Part shown: piece after piece, positions 8,106-18,101 of the stretch
Layout of the letters: every line of letters begins with the position of its first letter
Numbering within the stretch: position 1 is the first letter of the stretch
Origin: Pseudomonadota bacterium
Lineage (GTDB): Bacteria; Pseudomonadota; Gammaproteobacteria; Steroidobacterales; Woeseiaceae
Length of the DNA: 45,560 nucleotides
Direction of reading: 5' to 3'
Assembly (NCBI GenBank): GCA_022573655.1
Contig: JACZTO010000017.1
Location: forward strand, 1 to 45,560
The notes under the pieces: generated by a model
The model's database searches: none
The model's input: only the letters and a program-made list of their open reading frames with translations
Told to the model about the DNA's origin: nothing
Program-made: the position numbers and the translations under genes

Positions 8106-9602
8106 ATGAAATATTTTACGACTACGAGTAAAGCGTCGCGCCGGGCAGTTGATTGCGTCATTGTCGGCGTTTATGAACGTGGCAGACTGGGGATCGGAGC
8201 CGCCGATATTGATGCCGCGAGCAAAGGAGAGATACGCCAACTGATCAGGTCCGGTGACGTGTCAGGACAACTCGGCCGATGTTCGGTTCTCACCCGGGTA
8301 TCCGGCGTCAAAGCATCACGCGTAGCCATTGTCGGCCTGGGCAAGCCGGGAGCGTTTGACGCGACGCATTTCAAAAAGGCCGTGGCAGCAGCAACAGGAG
8401 CCATTGCAAATACCAGGACACAGCAGATTTTGAACTGCCTTACACTGGAGCCAGTTGGGGACAGCAACCCGTACTACCTGGCACGCCATACCGTCGAAAC
8501 AATCGGTGACAGACTGTACCGCTTCACACAGATGAAGAGCGGCCGCAAGAAGCCTGCTATGCCATTGAAGAACATCGGCCTGGCGATCGCAAAACAGGGC
8601 GACGCCAGCAAGGCAATGCGCGGCGCCACTCACGGCGATGCAATCGTCACGGGTATGTCGCTGGCCAAAGATCTCGGCAATCTGCCTGCCAACATTTGCA
8701 CGCCAGGCTATTTGGCCCGCACAGCAAAGAAGCTCGCGACAGGCAACAGTCGCCTCACCACTCGCATTGTGACTGAGACAGAGATGAAGCGCCTCGGCAT
8801 GGGCTCATTGTTGTCGGTAACCGCGGGCGCCGTTGAAGCAGCGAAATTAATCATCATGCAATACAAGGGCGCCGGCAGTGACAAGCCCGTCGTACTCGTC
8901 GGCAAAGGCGTCACCTTCGATACCGGGGGCATCTCCCTGAAGCCCGGACCCGGCATGGATGAAATGAAGTTCGATATGTGCGGCGCTGCCAGTGTCATTG
9001 GCACAATGGCTGCGATCAGCAAACTGAAACTGGCTATCAATTTGACAGTGGTCGTACCCGCCGTCGAAAACATGCCCGGCGGCCAGGCGACCAGACCCGG
9101 CGATATCGTCAAGAGCATGTCCGGACAAACGATCGAGGTTTTAAACACCGACGCCGAAGGCCGCCTGATACTTTGCGATGCTCTGACTTACGCGCGACGC
9201 TTCAAGCCTGCTGCGATCATTGATGTCGCGACCCTGACAGGCGCCTGTGTGGTCGCGCTGGGCAATCATCGCTGCGCAGTGATGTCGAACAACGATGACC
9301 TGAGGGCCGAAATTGTTGCCGCAGGTGACCGTGCCGAAGATCTCGGCTGGCCGATGCCATTGGGCGAGCCCTACAACGCGCAACTGAAAAGCAACTTCGC
9401 CGACATGGCCAATATCGGCGGATCAGGCGGCGGTTCGATCACCGCGGGTTGTTTTCTGGGCAGATTCACTAACGGCCTGAATTGGGCGCATCTTGATATT
9501 GCAGGCGTAGCCTGGAAAACCGGCGCGAAGAAAGGCGCCACCGGTCGGCCGGTCGCAATGCTCAGTGAAGTGCTGCTGGCGCGCGCCAACGCGCTGCCCT
9601 AG
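8106..9602 (+). CDS. pepA: Leucyl (cytosol) aminopeptidase PepA
   Basis: PepA is an M17 metallo-aminopeptidase that releases N-terminal residues, with two metal ions per subunit in a hexamer. In some bacteria it also binds DNA. The 498-residue length matches the family. The C-terminal catalytic domain shows the metal ligands and active-site residues in GKGVTFDTGG and NTDAEGRL, the latter being the M17 signature. The N-terminal macro-like domain covers about residues 1-165. AGGAA lies about four bases before the ATG. The gene is divergent from lptF and is followed by holC after six bases, as in E. coli and Pseudomonas. Confidence 0.95.
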   Translation: MKYFTTTSKASRRAVDCVIVGVYERGRLGIGAADIDAASKGEIRQLIRSGDVSGQLGRCSVLTRVSGVKASRVAIVGLGKPGAFDATHFKKAVAAATGAIANTRTQQILNCLTLEPVGDSNPYYLARHTVETIGDRLYRFTQMKSGRKKPAMPLKNIGLAIAKQGDASKAMRGATHGDAIVTGMSLAKDLGNLPANICTPGYLARTAKKLATGNSRLTTRIVTETEMKRLGMGSLLSVTAGAVEAAKLIIMQYKGAGSDKPVVLVGKGVTFDTGGISLKPGPGMDEMKFDMCGAASVIGTMAAISKLKLAINLTVVVPAVENMPGGQATRPGDIVKSMSGQTIEVLNTDAEGRLILCDALTYARRFKPAAIIDVATLTGACVVALGNHRCAVMSNNDDLRAEIVAAGDRAEDLGWPMPLGEPYNAQLKSNFADMANIGGSGGGSITAGCFLGRFTNGLNWAHLDIAGVAWKTGAKKGATGRPVAMLSEVLLARANALP

Positions 9603-9608
9603 AACTTC

Positions 9609-10028
9609 GTGGCAAGAGTCGACTTTTACGTTCTCGACCGGGTCGATGAACATGCGCGCTACATGCTGGCCTGTCGATTGGCGGAAAAGGCATATCGCCT
9701 CGAGAACACCGTCTATATTCATACGCAAAACCGGGACGACGCCGAGCGCCTCGATAAGCTCTTGTGGACGTTTCGCGACGGCAGTTTCGTACCTCACGAA
9801 TTCGCCGCCGACGGTGTCACCACACCGGTTACCATCGGCTGCGAAACGGATACAGTGACACCGCGAGATCTCCTGATTAACCTGTGCGATGAAATACCGA
9901 AATTCGCAGAGACCTTTCCGCGCATCGCTGAACTCATAACCGGCGACGAAAATTGCAGGTCACAAGGCCGGAAACGCTTCGCCGAATACCGCGAACACGG
10001 TAACGATATCAAAACGCACAACGTCTGA
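9609..10028 (+). CDS. holC: DNA polymerase III subunit chi
   Basis: This is the chi subunit of the clamp-loader complex, which pairs with psi (HolD) and binds the C-terminal tail of SSB. The 139-residue protein has the expected [25 protein letters not shown]-type start with an aromatic/basic pattern and the middle motif [17 protein letters not shown], which is strongly conserved in HolC. A GTG start lies six bases after pepA. The stop TGA shares its last base with the valS start codon (TGATG). Position between pepA and valS confirms the call. Confidence 0.93.
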   Translation: MARVDFYVLDRVDEHARYMLACRLAEKAYRLENTVYIHTQNRDDAERLDKLLWTFRDGSFVPHEFAADGVTTPVTIGCETDTVTPRDLLINLCDEIPKFAETFPRIAELITGDENCRSQGRKRFAEYREHGNDIKTHNV

Positions 10029-12784
10029 TGGACAAGTCCTACCAACCCGAAAATATCGAGCAGCGCATTTACGAACGCTGGGAGCAGAAAGGCTATTTCG
10101 CCCCGCAAGGCGACGGCGCGCCCTACTGCATCATGATTCCGCCGCCCAACGTTACGGGCACACTGCACATGGGCCACGCGTTCCAGGACACGATCATGGA
10201 CGCACTCACACGTTATCACCGCATGAAAGGCCACCGTACACTGTGGCAGCCCGGCATGGATCACGCCGGCATTGCGACACAAATGGTGGTCGAACGCCTG
10301 TTGAGTAAAGAGGGGCTTTCAAGACACGAACTCGGCCGCGACAAGTTTGTGGAGCGTGTCTGGGCATGGAAAGAGAAATCGGGTGGGCAGATCGCCAATC
10401 AGACTCGCCGACTCGGTGCCTCCGTTGACTGGTCACGCGACCGCTTCACGATGGACGATGATTTGTCGGCTGCGGTGCGTAAGGCTTTCGTGCAGCTACA
10501 CGACGAAGGGCTGATTTATCGCGGCAAGCGACTCGTGAACTGGGACCCGGTGCTGCATACGGCATTGTCCGACCTGGAAGTATTGTCCAACGACGAGGAT
10601 GGCCACCTGTGGCATTTCCGCTACCCGCTGGCGTCCGGAGAGGGTCACCTCATCGTTGTGACCACGCGTCCTGAAACGATGCTCGGCGACACCGCGGTAG
10701 CCGTGCATCCGCAGGATGATCGTTACGCACACCTGGTCGGCCAGGAGATCGTTTTGCCGATAGTCGGCCGCCGTATACCGATCATCTCAGACAACTATGT
10801 CGACCCGGCTTTCGGTACTGGCTGTGTAAAAATAACGCCGGCTCACGATTTCAATGACTATGAAATCGGCCAGCGACACAACCTGCCGATGGTCAACATT
10901 TTCGACGATAACGCGGCACTAAACGACGCAGTACCGGATTCATATCGCGGCATGGATCGCTTCGACGCGCGCAAAAAGATTGTCGCCGAGTTTCAAAAGC
11001 TCGATCTGCTCGAGAAGATCGAAGACTACGTTGTAAAAATACCGCGCGGCGATCGCAGCAACTGCATTGTTGAGCCGTATCTCACGGATCAGTGGTATGT
11101 GAAAATCGAGCCGCTGGCGAAACCGGCAATCGAGGCTGTTGAGAGCGGCAGGATTCGATTTGTGCCTGAAAACTGGTCCAAGACTTACTTCGACTGGATG
11201 TACAACATTCAGGACTGGTGCATCAGCCGGCAGCTTTGGTGGGGGCATCGAATTCCAGCTTGGTATGACGACGAAGACAATGTCTATGTCGGCTACTCGG
11301 AAGCAGATGTGCGTGATAAGAACAAGCTCGGCAAAGATATCGCTTTGCGGCAGGACGACGACGTTCTGGATACCTGGTTCTCGTCTGCGCTATGGCCATT
11401 CAGCACACTCGGCTGGCCCGAAAAGAACGACGCGCTGGAGCAGTTTTACCCGGGCAATGTTCTCGTTACCGGATTCGATATAATATTTTTCTGGGTCGCG
11501 CGCATGATCATGTTCGGTATCAAATTCACGGGTGACGTCCCGTTTCGCGAGGTTTATATACACGGCCTGATTCGCGATCAGGAAGGTCAGAAGATGTCCA
11601 AATCGAAGGGCAATGTTCTCGACCCTATCGACCTGATCGACGGCGTCGATCTCGACACTCTGGTATTGAAACGCACGCAGGGAATGATGCAAGAACACCT
11701 GGCGCCGAGAATCGAGAAAGTGACGCGCGAGCAGTTTCCTGACGGCATCGGTCGGTACGGCGCCGACGCCATGCGCTTCACATTTGCCGCCCTTGCGACA
11801 ACAGGCCGGGACATCCGCTTCGAGCTGGGACGTATCGAGGGCTACAAGAACTTCTGCAATAAGTTGTGGAACGCCGCCCGCTACGTATTGATGAATACCT
11901 CAGCACCAACCACTGGCGATGTTGAGTTCAGCGCTGCAGATCGCTGGATCAGATCTCGTCTTAATCACACTACAGGCGCAATGCACGAGCACTTCGCAAC
12001 GTATCGCCTTGATCTCGCGGCGCAGGCCATTTACGAATTCACCTGGCACGAGTTTTGCGACTGGTACCTGGAATTATCGAAGCCTGTGCTGCAGACGGAT
12101 GGAGTAGAAGATGCATTGCAAAGGGGTACTCGGCAAACTTTGGTCGATGTCCTCGAATCGATACTGCGATTGTTACATCCGCTCATGCCGTTCATCACCG
12201 AGGAAATATGGCAGCAGATTGCGCCGCGGGCGAATATCGATGGCGAAACGATCATGCTGCGTCCCTACCCTGAAACCTCGAGTGACGCAGAAGACGAAGA
12301 TGCAGTCGCAGACATCGAGTGGGTCAAGCAATTCATTCTGGGAATTCGTCAGATTCGTGGAGAAATGAACCTATCACCGGGCAAACCATTGCCTGTAGTG
12401 TTACAGGGTGCCAGCGATCGGGATCAGCAACGCAGTGCCGCGTATGCGCTGCTGCTGCAACGAGTCGGCCGGGTTGAGTCCATTACCGTGTTGGCCGACG
12501 GTGAAGAACCGCAGGCATCGGCAACGGCACTGCACGGCGATATGCGCTTACTGGTCGCCATGAAAGGAATTATTGATGTTGCAGCGGAACATGCACGTCT
12601 TCTGAAACAGCAAGACAAGGCACGCGCTGATCTTGCCCGTAGCACGGGCAAACTTGGCAATAAGAATTTTGTGAACAATGCGCCCGTTGATGTGGTCACA
12701 CAAGAACGAACGCGCGCTGTGGAGTTTGAAAAGACCATCGCACAGCTCACTGAACAACTCGAAAAACTGGACCAGCTCGACTGA
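10028..12784 (+). CDS. valS: Valyl-tRNA synthetase
   Basis: ValS charges tRNA-Val with valine in the cytoplasm. The protein has 918 residues, close to the usual 880-950. The class I signatures are HMGH at residues 47-50 and KMSKS at 522-526. A CP1 editing domain lies between them, with the [13 protein letters not shown] motif that hydrolyses Thr-tRNA-Val. The anticodon-binding domain follows, and the end (about 850-918) is a charged coiled coil that contacts tRNA. The start overlaps the holC stop by one base, so translation is coupled. Confidence 0.97.
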   Translation: MDKSYQPENIEQRIYERWEQKGYFAPQGDGAPYCIMIPPPNVTGTLHMGHAFQDTIMDALTRYHRMKGHRTLWQPGMDHAGIATQMVVERLLSKEGLSRHELGRDKFVERVWAWKEKSGGQIANQTRRLGASVDWSRDRFTMDDDLSAAVRKAFVQLHDEGLIYRGKRLVNWDPVLHTALSDLEVLSNDEDGHLWHFRYPLASGEGHLIVVTTRPETMLGDTAVAVHPQDDRYAHLVGQEIVLPIVGRRIPIISDNYVDPAFGTGCVKITPAHDFNDYEIGQRHNLPMVNIFDDNAALNDAVPDSYRGMDRFDARKKIVAEFQKLDLLEKIEDYVVKIPRGDRSNCIVEPYLTDQWYVKIEPLAKPAIEAVESGRIRFVPENWSKTYFDWMYNIQDWCISRQLWWGHRIPAWYDDEDNVYVGYSEADVRDKNKLGKDIALRQDDDVLDTWFSSALWPFSTLGWPEKNDALEQFYPGNVLVTGFDIIFFWVARMIMFGIKFTGDVPFREVYIHGLIRDQEGQKMSKSKGNVLDPIDLIDGVDLDTLVLKRTQGMMQEHLAPRIEKVTREQFPDGIGRYGADAMRFTFAALATTGRDIRFELGRIEGYKNFCNKLWNAARYVLMNTSAPTTGDVEFSAADRWIRSRLNHTTGAMHEHFATYRLDLAAQAIYEFTWHEFCDWYLELSKPVLQTDGVEDALQRGTRQTLVDVLESILRLLHPLMPFITEEIWQQIAPRANIDGETIMLRPYPETSSDAEDEDAVADIEWVKQFILGIRQIRGEMNLSPGKPLPVVLQGASDRDQQRSAAYALLLQRVGRVESITVLADGEEPQASATALHGDMRLLVAMKGIIDVAAEHARLLKQQDKARADLARSTGKLGNKNFVNNAPVDVVTQERTRAVEFEKTIAQLTEQLEKLDQLD

Positions 12785-12904
12785 CACCGGTCACTTTCTG
12801 AGCACTGCATCACACTCTGACGGGTGAGCCAGTGCAAATGCTGCGTGTATCGGTAACGATGTCGGTAGCATAGGCCTACCAAACCAGTTACCAAGGAACA
12901 TGGC
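12785..12904 (+). promoter_or_regulatory. valS-moxR intergenic region with two nested dyads
   Basis: This 120-base gap holds two separate inverted repeats. The first pairs CACTG (12803-12807) with CAGTG (12830-12834), with TCAC/GTGA inside. The second pairs GGTAAC (12852-12857) with GTTACC (12887-12892) around an inner GGTAG/CTACC (12864-12868/12876-12880). The second sits directly upstream of the AAGGA ribosome site (12893-12897) for moxR and could hide or present it, or be a protein-binding operator. No T-run follows either, so neither is a classical terminator. Function is inferred only. Confidence 0.4.
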
Positions 12905-13870
12905 ATGCAGCGTGGCATTACACTGGAGCAGTTACCCACTGGCATAGATGCACAGCGGAACACGATACTGCAGGCCCGAAAAACACTCGGCAAGATCATA
13001 CTCGGCAAGGATCCCCAGATCGCGCTGGCCCTGGCCTGCTTGCTGGCCCGCGGTCACTTGTTGATCGAAGACCTGCCCGGGTTGGGCAAGACAATGCTGG
13101 CCCAGGCGTTGGCACACACGCTTGGACTCGAATTTCGCCGCATTCAGTTTACGAGCGACCTGTTGCCCGCTGATGTCGTCGGAGTCTCTGTCTTTCGGCA
13201 AGACAGTGGCAAATTTGAATTTCAGCCAGGGCCCATTTTCTCGCAGCTGGTGCTGGCCGATGAGGTCAATCGCGCCACGCCCAAAGCGCAAAGCGCCCTG
13301 CTCGAAGCGATGGAGGAACACCAGGTGACTGTAGACGGCAACACGATGCCGCTGTCAGAACCATTCTTCGTCATTGCAACGCAAAATCCTGGCGATCAGA
13401 TCGGCACGTTCCCGTTGCCGGAGTCACAACTTGATCGCTTCCTCATGCGTGTCGAAATTGGTTACCCGGACGAGGCTAGCGAGCGTGAGCTGATTGCCGG
13501 CGGCGACCGGCGTGCCATGATCGCGGAAATTGAACCCGTTGCCGGACCCGAAATGCTCATCGCACTGCAGAAGTCCGTGCGAGCACAACACCTCAGCGAG
13601 CCACTCATTGACTATATTCAGGCTCTGGTTCGCCATACGCGTGAGTCAGCCGAAATCGATATCGGGCTGTCACCACGCGGCTCGCAGGCGTTGGTCGCCG
13701 CGGCCAGGGCTCACGCATATGTCGAAAACCATTCGGGCGTCTATCCAGATGACGTACAGGCCATCTTCGCCGCCGTCGCGGGCCATCGCCTGAAGCCAGC
13801 CGGCAGTACACGATTCCGCAGCCCAGCCGAACTTTGCCAGCATGTCCTCGATTCAGTGGCCATTCCCTAG
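12905..13870 (+). CDS. MoxR-family AAA+ ATPase
   Basis: This 321-residue AAA+ ATPase belongs to the MoxR family, which acts as chaperone-like partners of von Willebrand-domain or DUF58 proteins. Walker A is LPGLGKT at about residues 58-64, Walker B is LVLADEVNRA, and sensor 1 is FVIATQNP. The C-terminal lid is well conserved (IGLSPRGSQALVAAARA). AAGGA at 12893-12897 precedes the ATG at 12905 by seven bases. It overlaps the DUF58 gene by 29 bases and heads the three-gene moxR-DUF58-transglutaminase unit common in proteobacteria. Confidence 0.9.
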   Translation: MQRGITLEQLPTGIDAQRNTILQARKTLGKIILGKDPQIALALACLLARGHLLIEDLPGLGKTMLAQALAHTLGLEFRRIQFTSDLLPADVVGVSVFRQDSGKFEFQPGPIFSQLVLADEVNRATPKAQSALLEAMEEHQVTVDGNTMPLSEPFFVIATQNPGDQIGTFPLPESQLDRFLMRVEIGYPDEASERELIAGGDRRAMIAEIEPVAGPEMLIALQKSVRAQHLSEPLIDYIQALVRHTRESAEIDIGLSPRGSQALVAAARAHAYVENHSGVYPDDVQAIFAAVAGHRLKPAGSTRFRSPAELCQHVLDSVAIP

Positions 13871-14852
13871 CCCCGCAAGAGTGCTGGACACTCTTCGTAG
13901 CGGCGCCACGCGGCGCGTTCGTCGCTGGGCTCGCAAGCGCCAGGGTATCGACGCGCTAAGCACCAAACTGCGGCCCGGCCGCGTCTATATCTTGCCAACC
14001 GGTGTCGGTCTGGTGTTCGCCATTATGGTCTTCGCCATGCTGTTGGGCTCGATGAACTACAACAACAACCTGTCGTTCGTACTGACTTTCATCCTGATCG
14101 GCATCGGCTTCGTGGCTATGCATCAGTGCCAACGCAACCTGGTCGGGCTGGAACTCTCTTTTGCCGGCACCGATGCGGTGTTCGCGGGGCAGAGCATTCA
14201 GTTTCGCATCGCCATTACCAACCAGTCCAAGAGCGCTCGATACGGCATTCGTTTGTACAGCGATAGCGAACATAGCGATGCACATGATCTGCAACCTGGC
14301 GAAAGCACAATTTTTCTGCTGCCGGTCGCGACCCAAAGTCGCGGCTGGGTGTCGCTAAACCGGTTCGGTATCCGCACGTTGTTTCCCTTTGAGTTGTTCC
14401 GCGCCTGGGCATGGCTGCACATGGACCTGCGCGGCCTGGCGTACCCGTGCCCCACCAAGCAGCCACCTGAGCCGCCACCGACCATGGTGGCGCATGGACA
14501 CCGACAGCATGATGCACGCGGCGAGGAAGACTTCGCCGGATTACGCAAATACAACGAAGGCGACCCACCACGACATATCGCGTGGAAAGCATTTGCACGC
14601 AGTGGCCAGCTGTTCTCCAAGCAATTCGCGGGTGCTGACACGAGCAGTCAGTGGTTCGACTTCAACGAAATAGCGGCAGGCGACGTCGAGCAACGGCTCT
14701 CCATACTGACGAGTTGGATTGTCAGCGCAGATCGCACGCTTGAAGACTATGGACTGCGCATTCCCGGCAAGGAGTTCGCGCCTGCACACGGCGACACACA
14801 CCGGCGGCAGTGCCTGGAAGCGCTGGCCTTGTTCGACAGGGACGAGACATGA
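13842..14852 (+). CDS. DUF58 domain membrane protein
   Basis: The protein has 336 residues. Two adjacent helices at about residues 50-90 (GLVFAIMVFAML, then LTFILIGIGFVAM) are followed by a beta-rich soluble region. The DUF58 core motif comes next: YNEGDPPRHIAWKAFARSG with LFSKQF. DUF58 proteins are partners of MoxR ATPases and resemble von Willebrand A folds. The start is within the moxR end (29-base overlap). The stop overlaps the next ATG by four bases (ATGA), indicating coupled translation of all three proteins. Cellular role not established; linked to envelope or stress functions by family context. Confidence 0.88.
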   Translation: MSSIQWPFPSPARVLDTLRSGATRRVRRWARKRQGIDALSTKLRPGRVYILPTGVGLVFAIMVFAMLLGSMNYNNNLSFVLTFILIGIGFVAMHQCQRNLVGLELSFAGTDAVFAGQSIQFRIAITNQSKSARYGIRLYSDSEHSDAHDLQPGESTIFLLPVATQSRGWVSLNRFGIRTLFPFELFRAWAWLHMDLRGLAYPCPTKQPPEPPPTMVAHGHRQHDARGEEDFAGLRKYNEGDPPRHIAWKAFARSGQLFSKQFAGADTSSQWFDFNEIAAGDVEQRLSILTSWIVSADRTLEDYGLRIPGKEFAPAHGDTHRRQCLEALALFDRDET

Positions 14853-16807
14853 AAGCCCAGCCGCGCGGCACCGACGGTTCGCTACTCGCAAGTCTGCCCT
14901 GGACATTGGGCGCGCTTGGACTCGCGCTGGCACCGCATCTGCCCTACCTGCCGATCTGGATTACCATTGCATCGCTGGGTTGTGCCGCCTGGCGCTACAG
15001 CATCGAAAAGCGTCGCCGCCTGTTGCCATCGCGCTGGGTGCGTGGTGGCCTGGCACTCGCATGCTTTCTCGGCGTGCTCGTCACCTATTCCTCTGTCAGT
15101 GGCGTCGGCCCAGGCTCGGCGTTACTCGCCATAATGGCGGGCCTGAAATTGCTTGAAACGCGCAGGCGCCGTGATCAGTTTGTGCTGCTGTTCATATCCA
15201 TCTTTCTCGTCATGTCTTCGCTGTTGCGCGAGCAGTATCTCTGGTCGTTGCTGTACCTGATAGTCAGTACGCTGGTGATCCTCACGGCGTGGCTGAGGAT
15301 GTCTGCCGCAGAAAGTGAAACCGCCAAACAGAGTTTTGTGACCGGCAGTCGGCTATTGCTCTACGCCGCGCCACTGGCGATAGTGATGTGGGTGTTTTTC
15401 CCGCGCATTGCAACGCCGTTCTGGGCCGTGCCCATTGATACCAGTCGCGCAACATCAGGACTTAGCGCCACGATGAGTCCAGGCGACATCAGTTCGTTAT
15501 CCATGTCAAATGAAGTCGCGTTCCGCGTCAGATTCGCAGACATTGTTCCCGCGCCTCGCGATCGCTATTGGCGCGGCCTCGTGCTCACGAGTTTCAACGG
15601 GCGTACCTGGGCCGGGACGGAACCCAGGATAGGGTCACCAGCGAGTAAACAGATCGCGGTACGCGGCGAGCCGATTACGTATGAGGTAACACTCGAGCCA
15701 ACACGCCAGCACTGGGTTTTCGCGATCGATATACCGATGTCGTGGTCGCTGAAGAATACTTTCATGGGGCCACAACAGCAGCTCATGCGAGTTCACCCGA
15801 TCGACCAGCGCGTCGCTTATGAAGTCGTTTCCTACGTCGATTACCGGATAGAGGCCGAATTACCCAAACTGTTCCGCGACTGGTATTTAAAGATCCCCGA
15901 CAACAGCAACCGGCGAGCAGCGGAACTTGCGCGTCAAATGCGCTCGGCAACGGGTTCCGATGTTGCGTACATCGAAGCCGTGCTCGCGAAGTTTCATAAT
16001 GAAGAGTACTACTACACACTTGAGCCACCGCCACTGGGCAGCAGCCCCGTCGATCGATTCCTGTTCGATACACGACGGGGATTCTGCGAGCACTATGCAT
16101 CGGCATTCGCGTTCCTGATGCGCAGCGCCGGAATCCCGGCGCGTATTGTCCTCGGCTATCAAGGCGGCGAAATCAACCCACTCGGTGGACACCTGATCGT
16201 ACGCCAGTCGGACGCGCACGCCTGGACAGAAGTCTGGCTTCCGGAAACGGGCTGGTATCGGGTCGATCCTACGGCGGCCGTTGCGCCGGAACGCATCGAC
16301 TACGGCACGCTCGATGTTGCGTTTGACGGCCTTGGCGCAACCTGGGGATTTGCAGCCTCGTCGCAATTGCTGCACAGGCTGTCGTTGACTCTGGATGCGC
16401 TCAATGCCAGGTGGAATGACTGGGTGCTCGGCTATGGCCCTGATACGCAGAAGAAGTTCATGGAATGGCTCGGCATGCAGAATCCCGACTGGCGCAAAAT
16501 GATGCTGACGCTGGTGACGATCGTCATCGCGCTGATCATTCTGATCAGCGGACTGCTGATGTTGCGTTATCGAAAGCCTGCGCAAGACCGTGCTGCGATT
16601 CTGTATTGGCGTTTCGTAAAACAGACTGGCATGCAGCCTCACCTTGGCGAAACGGCCGCAGACTTTGCGCGCCGTGTAGCCGTGGACGGCACACTGGACA
16701 GGCAGTCAGTGAACAACGTGATTACAGCCTATCTTGACGCGCGCTACGGTCCCGCCGACGATGCATCGCTGCTGCGGCTCAAAAACGCAGTCACTGCGAT
16801 CGGCTAA
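14849..16807 (+). CDS. TgpA-like transmembrane transglutaminase (DUF3488/DUF4129)
   Basis: This is an inner-membrane protein of 652 residues. Helices cluster in the first 180 residues (the DUF3488/TgpA N-terminal domain). A periplasmic transglutaminase-like domain follows, with a visible Cys-His-Asp triad: C413 in RGFCEHYASAF, H457 in SDAHAWTEVW and D473 in YRVDPT. One more helix lies near residue 550-570, and a DUF4129 tail ends the protein. TgpA of Pseudomonas is essential and has transglutaminase activity; the physiological substrate is uncertain. The ATG at 14849 forms an ATGA overlap with the DUF58 stop and is preferred over an upstream in-frame start inside that gene. Its 3' end overlaps the convergent MFS gene by 17 bases. 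Confidence 0.9.
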   Translation: MKAQPRGTDGSLLASLPWTLGALGLALAPHLPYLPIWITIASLGCAAWRYSIEKRRRLLPSRWVRGGLALACFLGVLVTYSSVSGVGPGSALLAIMAGLKLLETRRRRDQFVLLFISIFLVMSSLLREQYLWSLLYLIVSTLVILTAWLRMSAAESETAKQSFVTGSRLLLYAAPLAIVMWVFFPRIATPFWAVPIDTSRATSGLSATMSPGDISSLSMSNEVAFRVRFADIVPAPRDRYWRGLVLTSFNGRTWAGTEPRIGSPASKQIAVRGEPITYEVTLEPTRQHWVFAIDIPMSWSLKNTFMGPQQQLMRVHPIDQRVAYEVVSYVDYRIEAELPKLFRDWYLKIPDNSNRRAAELARQMRSATGSDVAYIEAVLAKFHNEEYYYTLEPPPLGSSPVDRFLFDTRRGFCEHYASAFAFLMRSAGIPARIVLGYQGGEINPLGGHLIVRQSDAHAWTEVWLPETGWYRVDPTAAVAPERIDYGTLDVAFDGLGATWGFAASSQLLHRLSLTLDALNARWNDWVLGYGPDTQKKFMEWLGMQNPDWRKMMLTLVTIVIALIILISGLLMLRYRKPAQDRAAILYWRFVKQTGMQPHLGETAADFARRVAVDGTLDRQSVNNVITAYLDARYGPADDASLLRLKNAVTAIG

Positions 16808-18071
16808 CGCCTGCAGCAACCGCCGGGGTTAAGCGCACCAGCCCCAACAAAACCGCTCCACACACAAACAGTGGGATCAGGGTCAGCAATACCCATTTCG
16901 GATCATCCCAGAGCGTCGCTGCCACGGCGACCATCGCCGGGCCGAGGACATGGGCGAACTTGGTCACCATGCTATAGAAGCCAAAGAATTCACCTGGCTG
17001 GTCGGATGGAATTAGCGACGCGTACAACGATCGGCTGAGTCCCTGCACACCGCCCTGAACCAGGCCGATGATAATCGCCATGATGTAAAACTCTCGTACT
17101 TCCGTCATTGTAATCGCCCACATACAGGCGCCGATATAGGCCAGCAGTGCGATGTAGATGCCGAGCTTCGGCCCGAAGCGTTGTGCAATCGCTCCGTACA
17201 GCAGTGTCGCGGGGAAGCCAATGAAATTAGTAATCAGCAATGCCATGACGAGATCCTGATCATCGAAACCAAGACGCTGTCCAAAATTGACCGCCATAAA
17301 GATCACGGTGAATACACCACCGATGTACAACCAGTAAGCGGCGAGAAAAATAACAACGTTGCGGTATTTGCGGACTTCGAGCATCGTTGCTTTGAGTTCC
17401 CCATACGCCGCTCGAATTGCGCCGCGGGTTACCTCTATCGCGCTATGACGTTCGGGCACAAAGTACAGCAGCGGCAGCAGGAACACGAGCCACCAGATGC
17501 CAACCGAAACGAACGCGAAACTGAAGACCTCACTCGTATTCGCCATGCCGAATTTTTCAGGAGATTTGAGCATCCAGAGGTGCAGCGCCAGCAAGGCGGC
17601 ACCGCCAAGGTAGCCTAACGCGAACCCCAGTGTCGAAACCATGCTGTAGTAGCGCGGTTCGGCAACGTCGATAATCAGCGAATCGTAGAACACGGTCGAA
17701 CTATAAAAGCCCACCGAAGCGATGAGGTACACGCCCAGTGCGAGCGGCCAGTTGCCTTCCCCGACCAGCCCAAGCGCGGCTGTCATGACAGCGCCGATGA
17801 CTGCAAGCACAAACAAAAAGCGCTTGCGGTAACCGCCGGCGTCCGCAATGGTGCCGAATATTGGCGCCGTCACACACACCACAGCGCTGGCCGCAAACGT
17901 CACCCAACCCAGTCGCGCAGTGACCGCGGCGCCATCATCGCCAGCGCTCCAATAGTTGCCGAGTACCAGGGGGAAAAGAACCGCAAGCACGCTCAGTGCA
18001 AATGCAGAGTTCGCCCAGTCGTAAAACGCCCAAGCGATGACTTTCTTATTCAGAAACGGTAATCGCGACAA
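16791..18071 (-). CDS. MFS transporter, UMF1/Atg22-like
   Basis: The protein has 426 residues and about twelve helices. The N-terminal signature KVIAWAFYDWANSAFALSV is characteristic of the UMF1 (Atg22-like) branch of the major facilitator superfamily. Yeast Atg22 exports amino acids from the vacuole, but bacterial substrates are not known. The start is a TTG at 18071 with GAGG spaced about seven bases upstream, so it is acceptable. The gene lies 30 bases downstream of prfC on the same strand and may be transcribed with it. A convergent 17-base overlap with the TgpA-like gene is seen at its 3' end. Confidence 0.85.
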   Translation of the reverse strand: MSRLPFLNKKVIAWAFYDWANSAFALSVLAVLFPLVLGNYWSAGDDGAAVTARLGWVTFAASAVVCVTAPIFGTIADAGGYRKRFLFVLAVIGAVMTAALGLVGEGNWPLALGVYLIASVGFYSSTVFYDSLIIDVAEPRYYSMVSTLGFALGYLGGAALLALHLWMLKSPEKFGMANTSEVFSFAFVSVGIWWLVFLLPLLYFVPERHSAIEVTRGAIRAAYGELKATMLEVRKYRNVVIFLAAYWLYIGGVFTVIFMAVNFGQRLGFDDQDLVMALLITNFIGFPATLLYGAIAQRFGPKLGIYIALLAYIGACMWAITMTEVREFYIMAIIIGLVQGGVQGLSRSLYASLIPSDQPGEFFGFYSMVTKFAHVLGPAMVAVAATLWDDPKWVLLTLIPLFVCGAVLLGLVRLTPAVAAGVSRSQ

Positions 18072-18101
18072 ACTCGTACCTCAGACCATAAGGTCAGGCG
18101 A

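Noticed and set aside
15887-16642. Open minus-strand frame of 251 codons inside the TgpA-like gene
   Set aside because: It is antisense to the transglutaminase domain, whose catalytic triad is intact, and has no family features.
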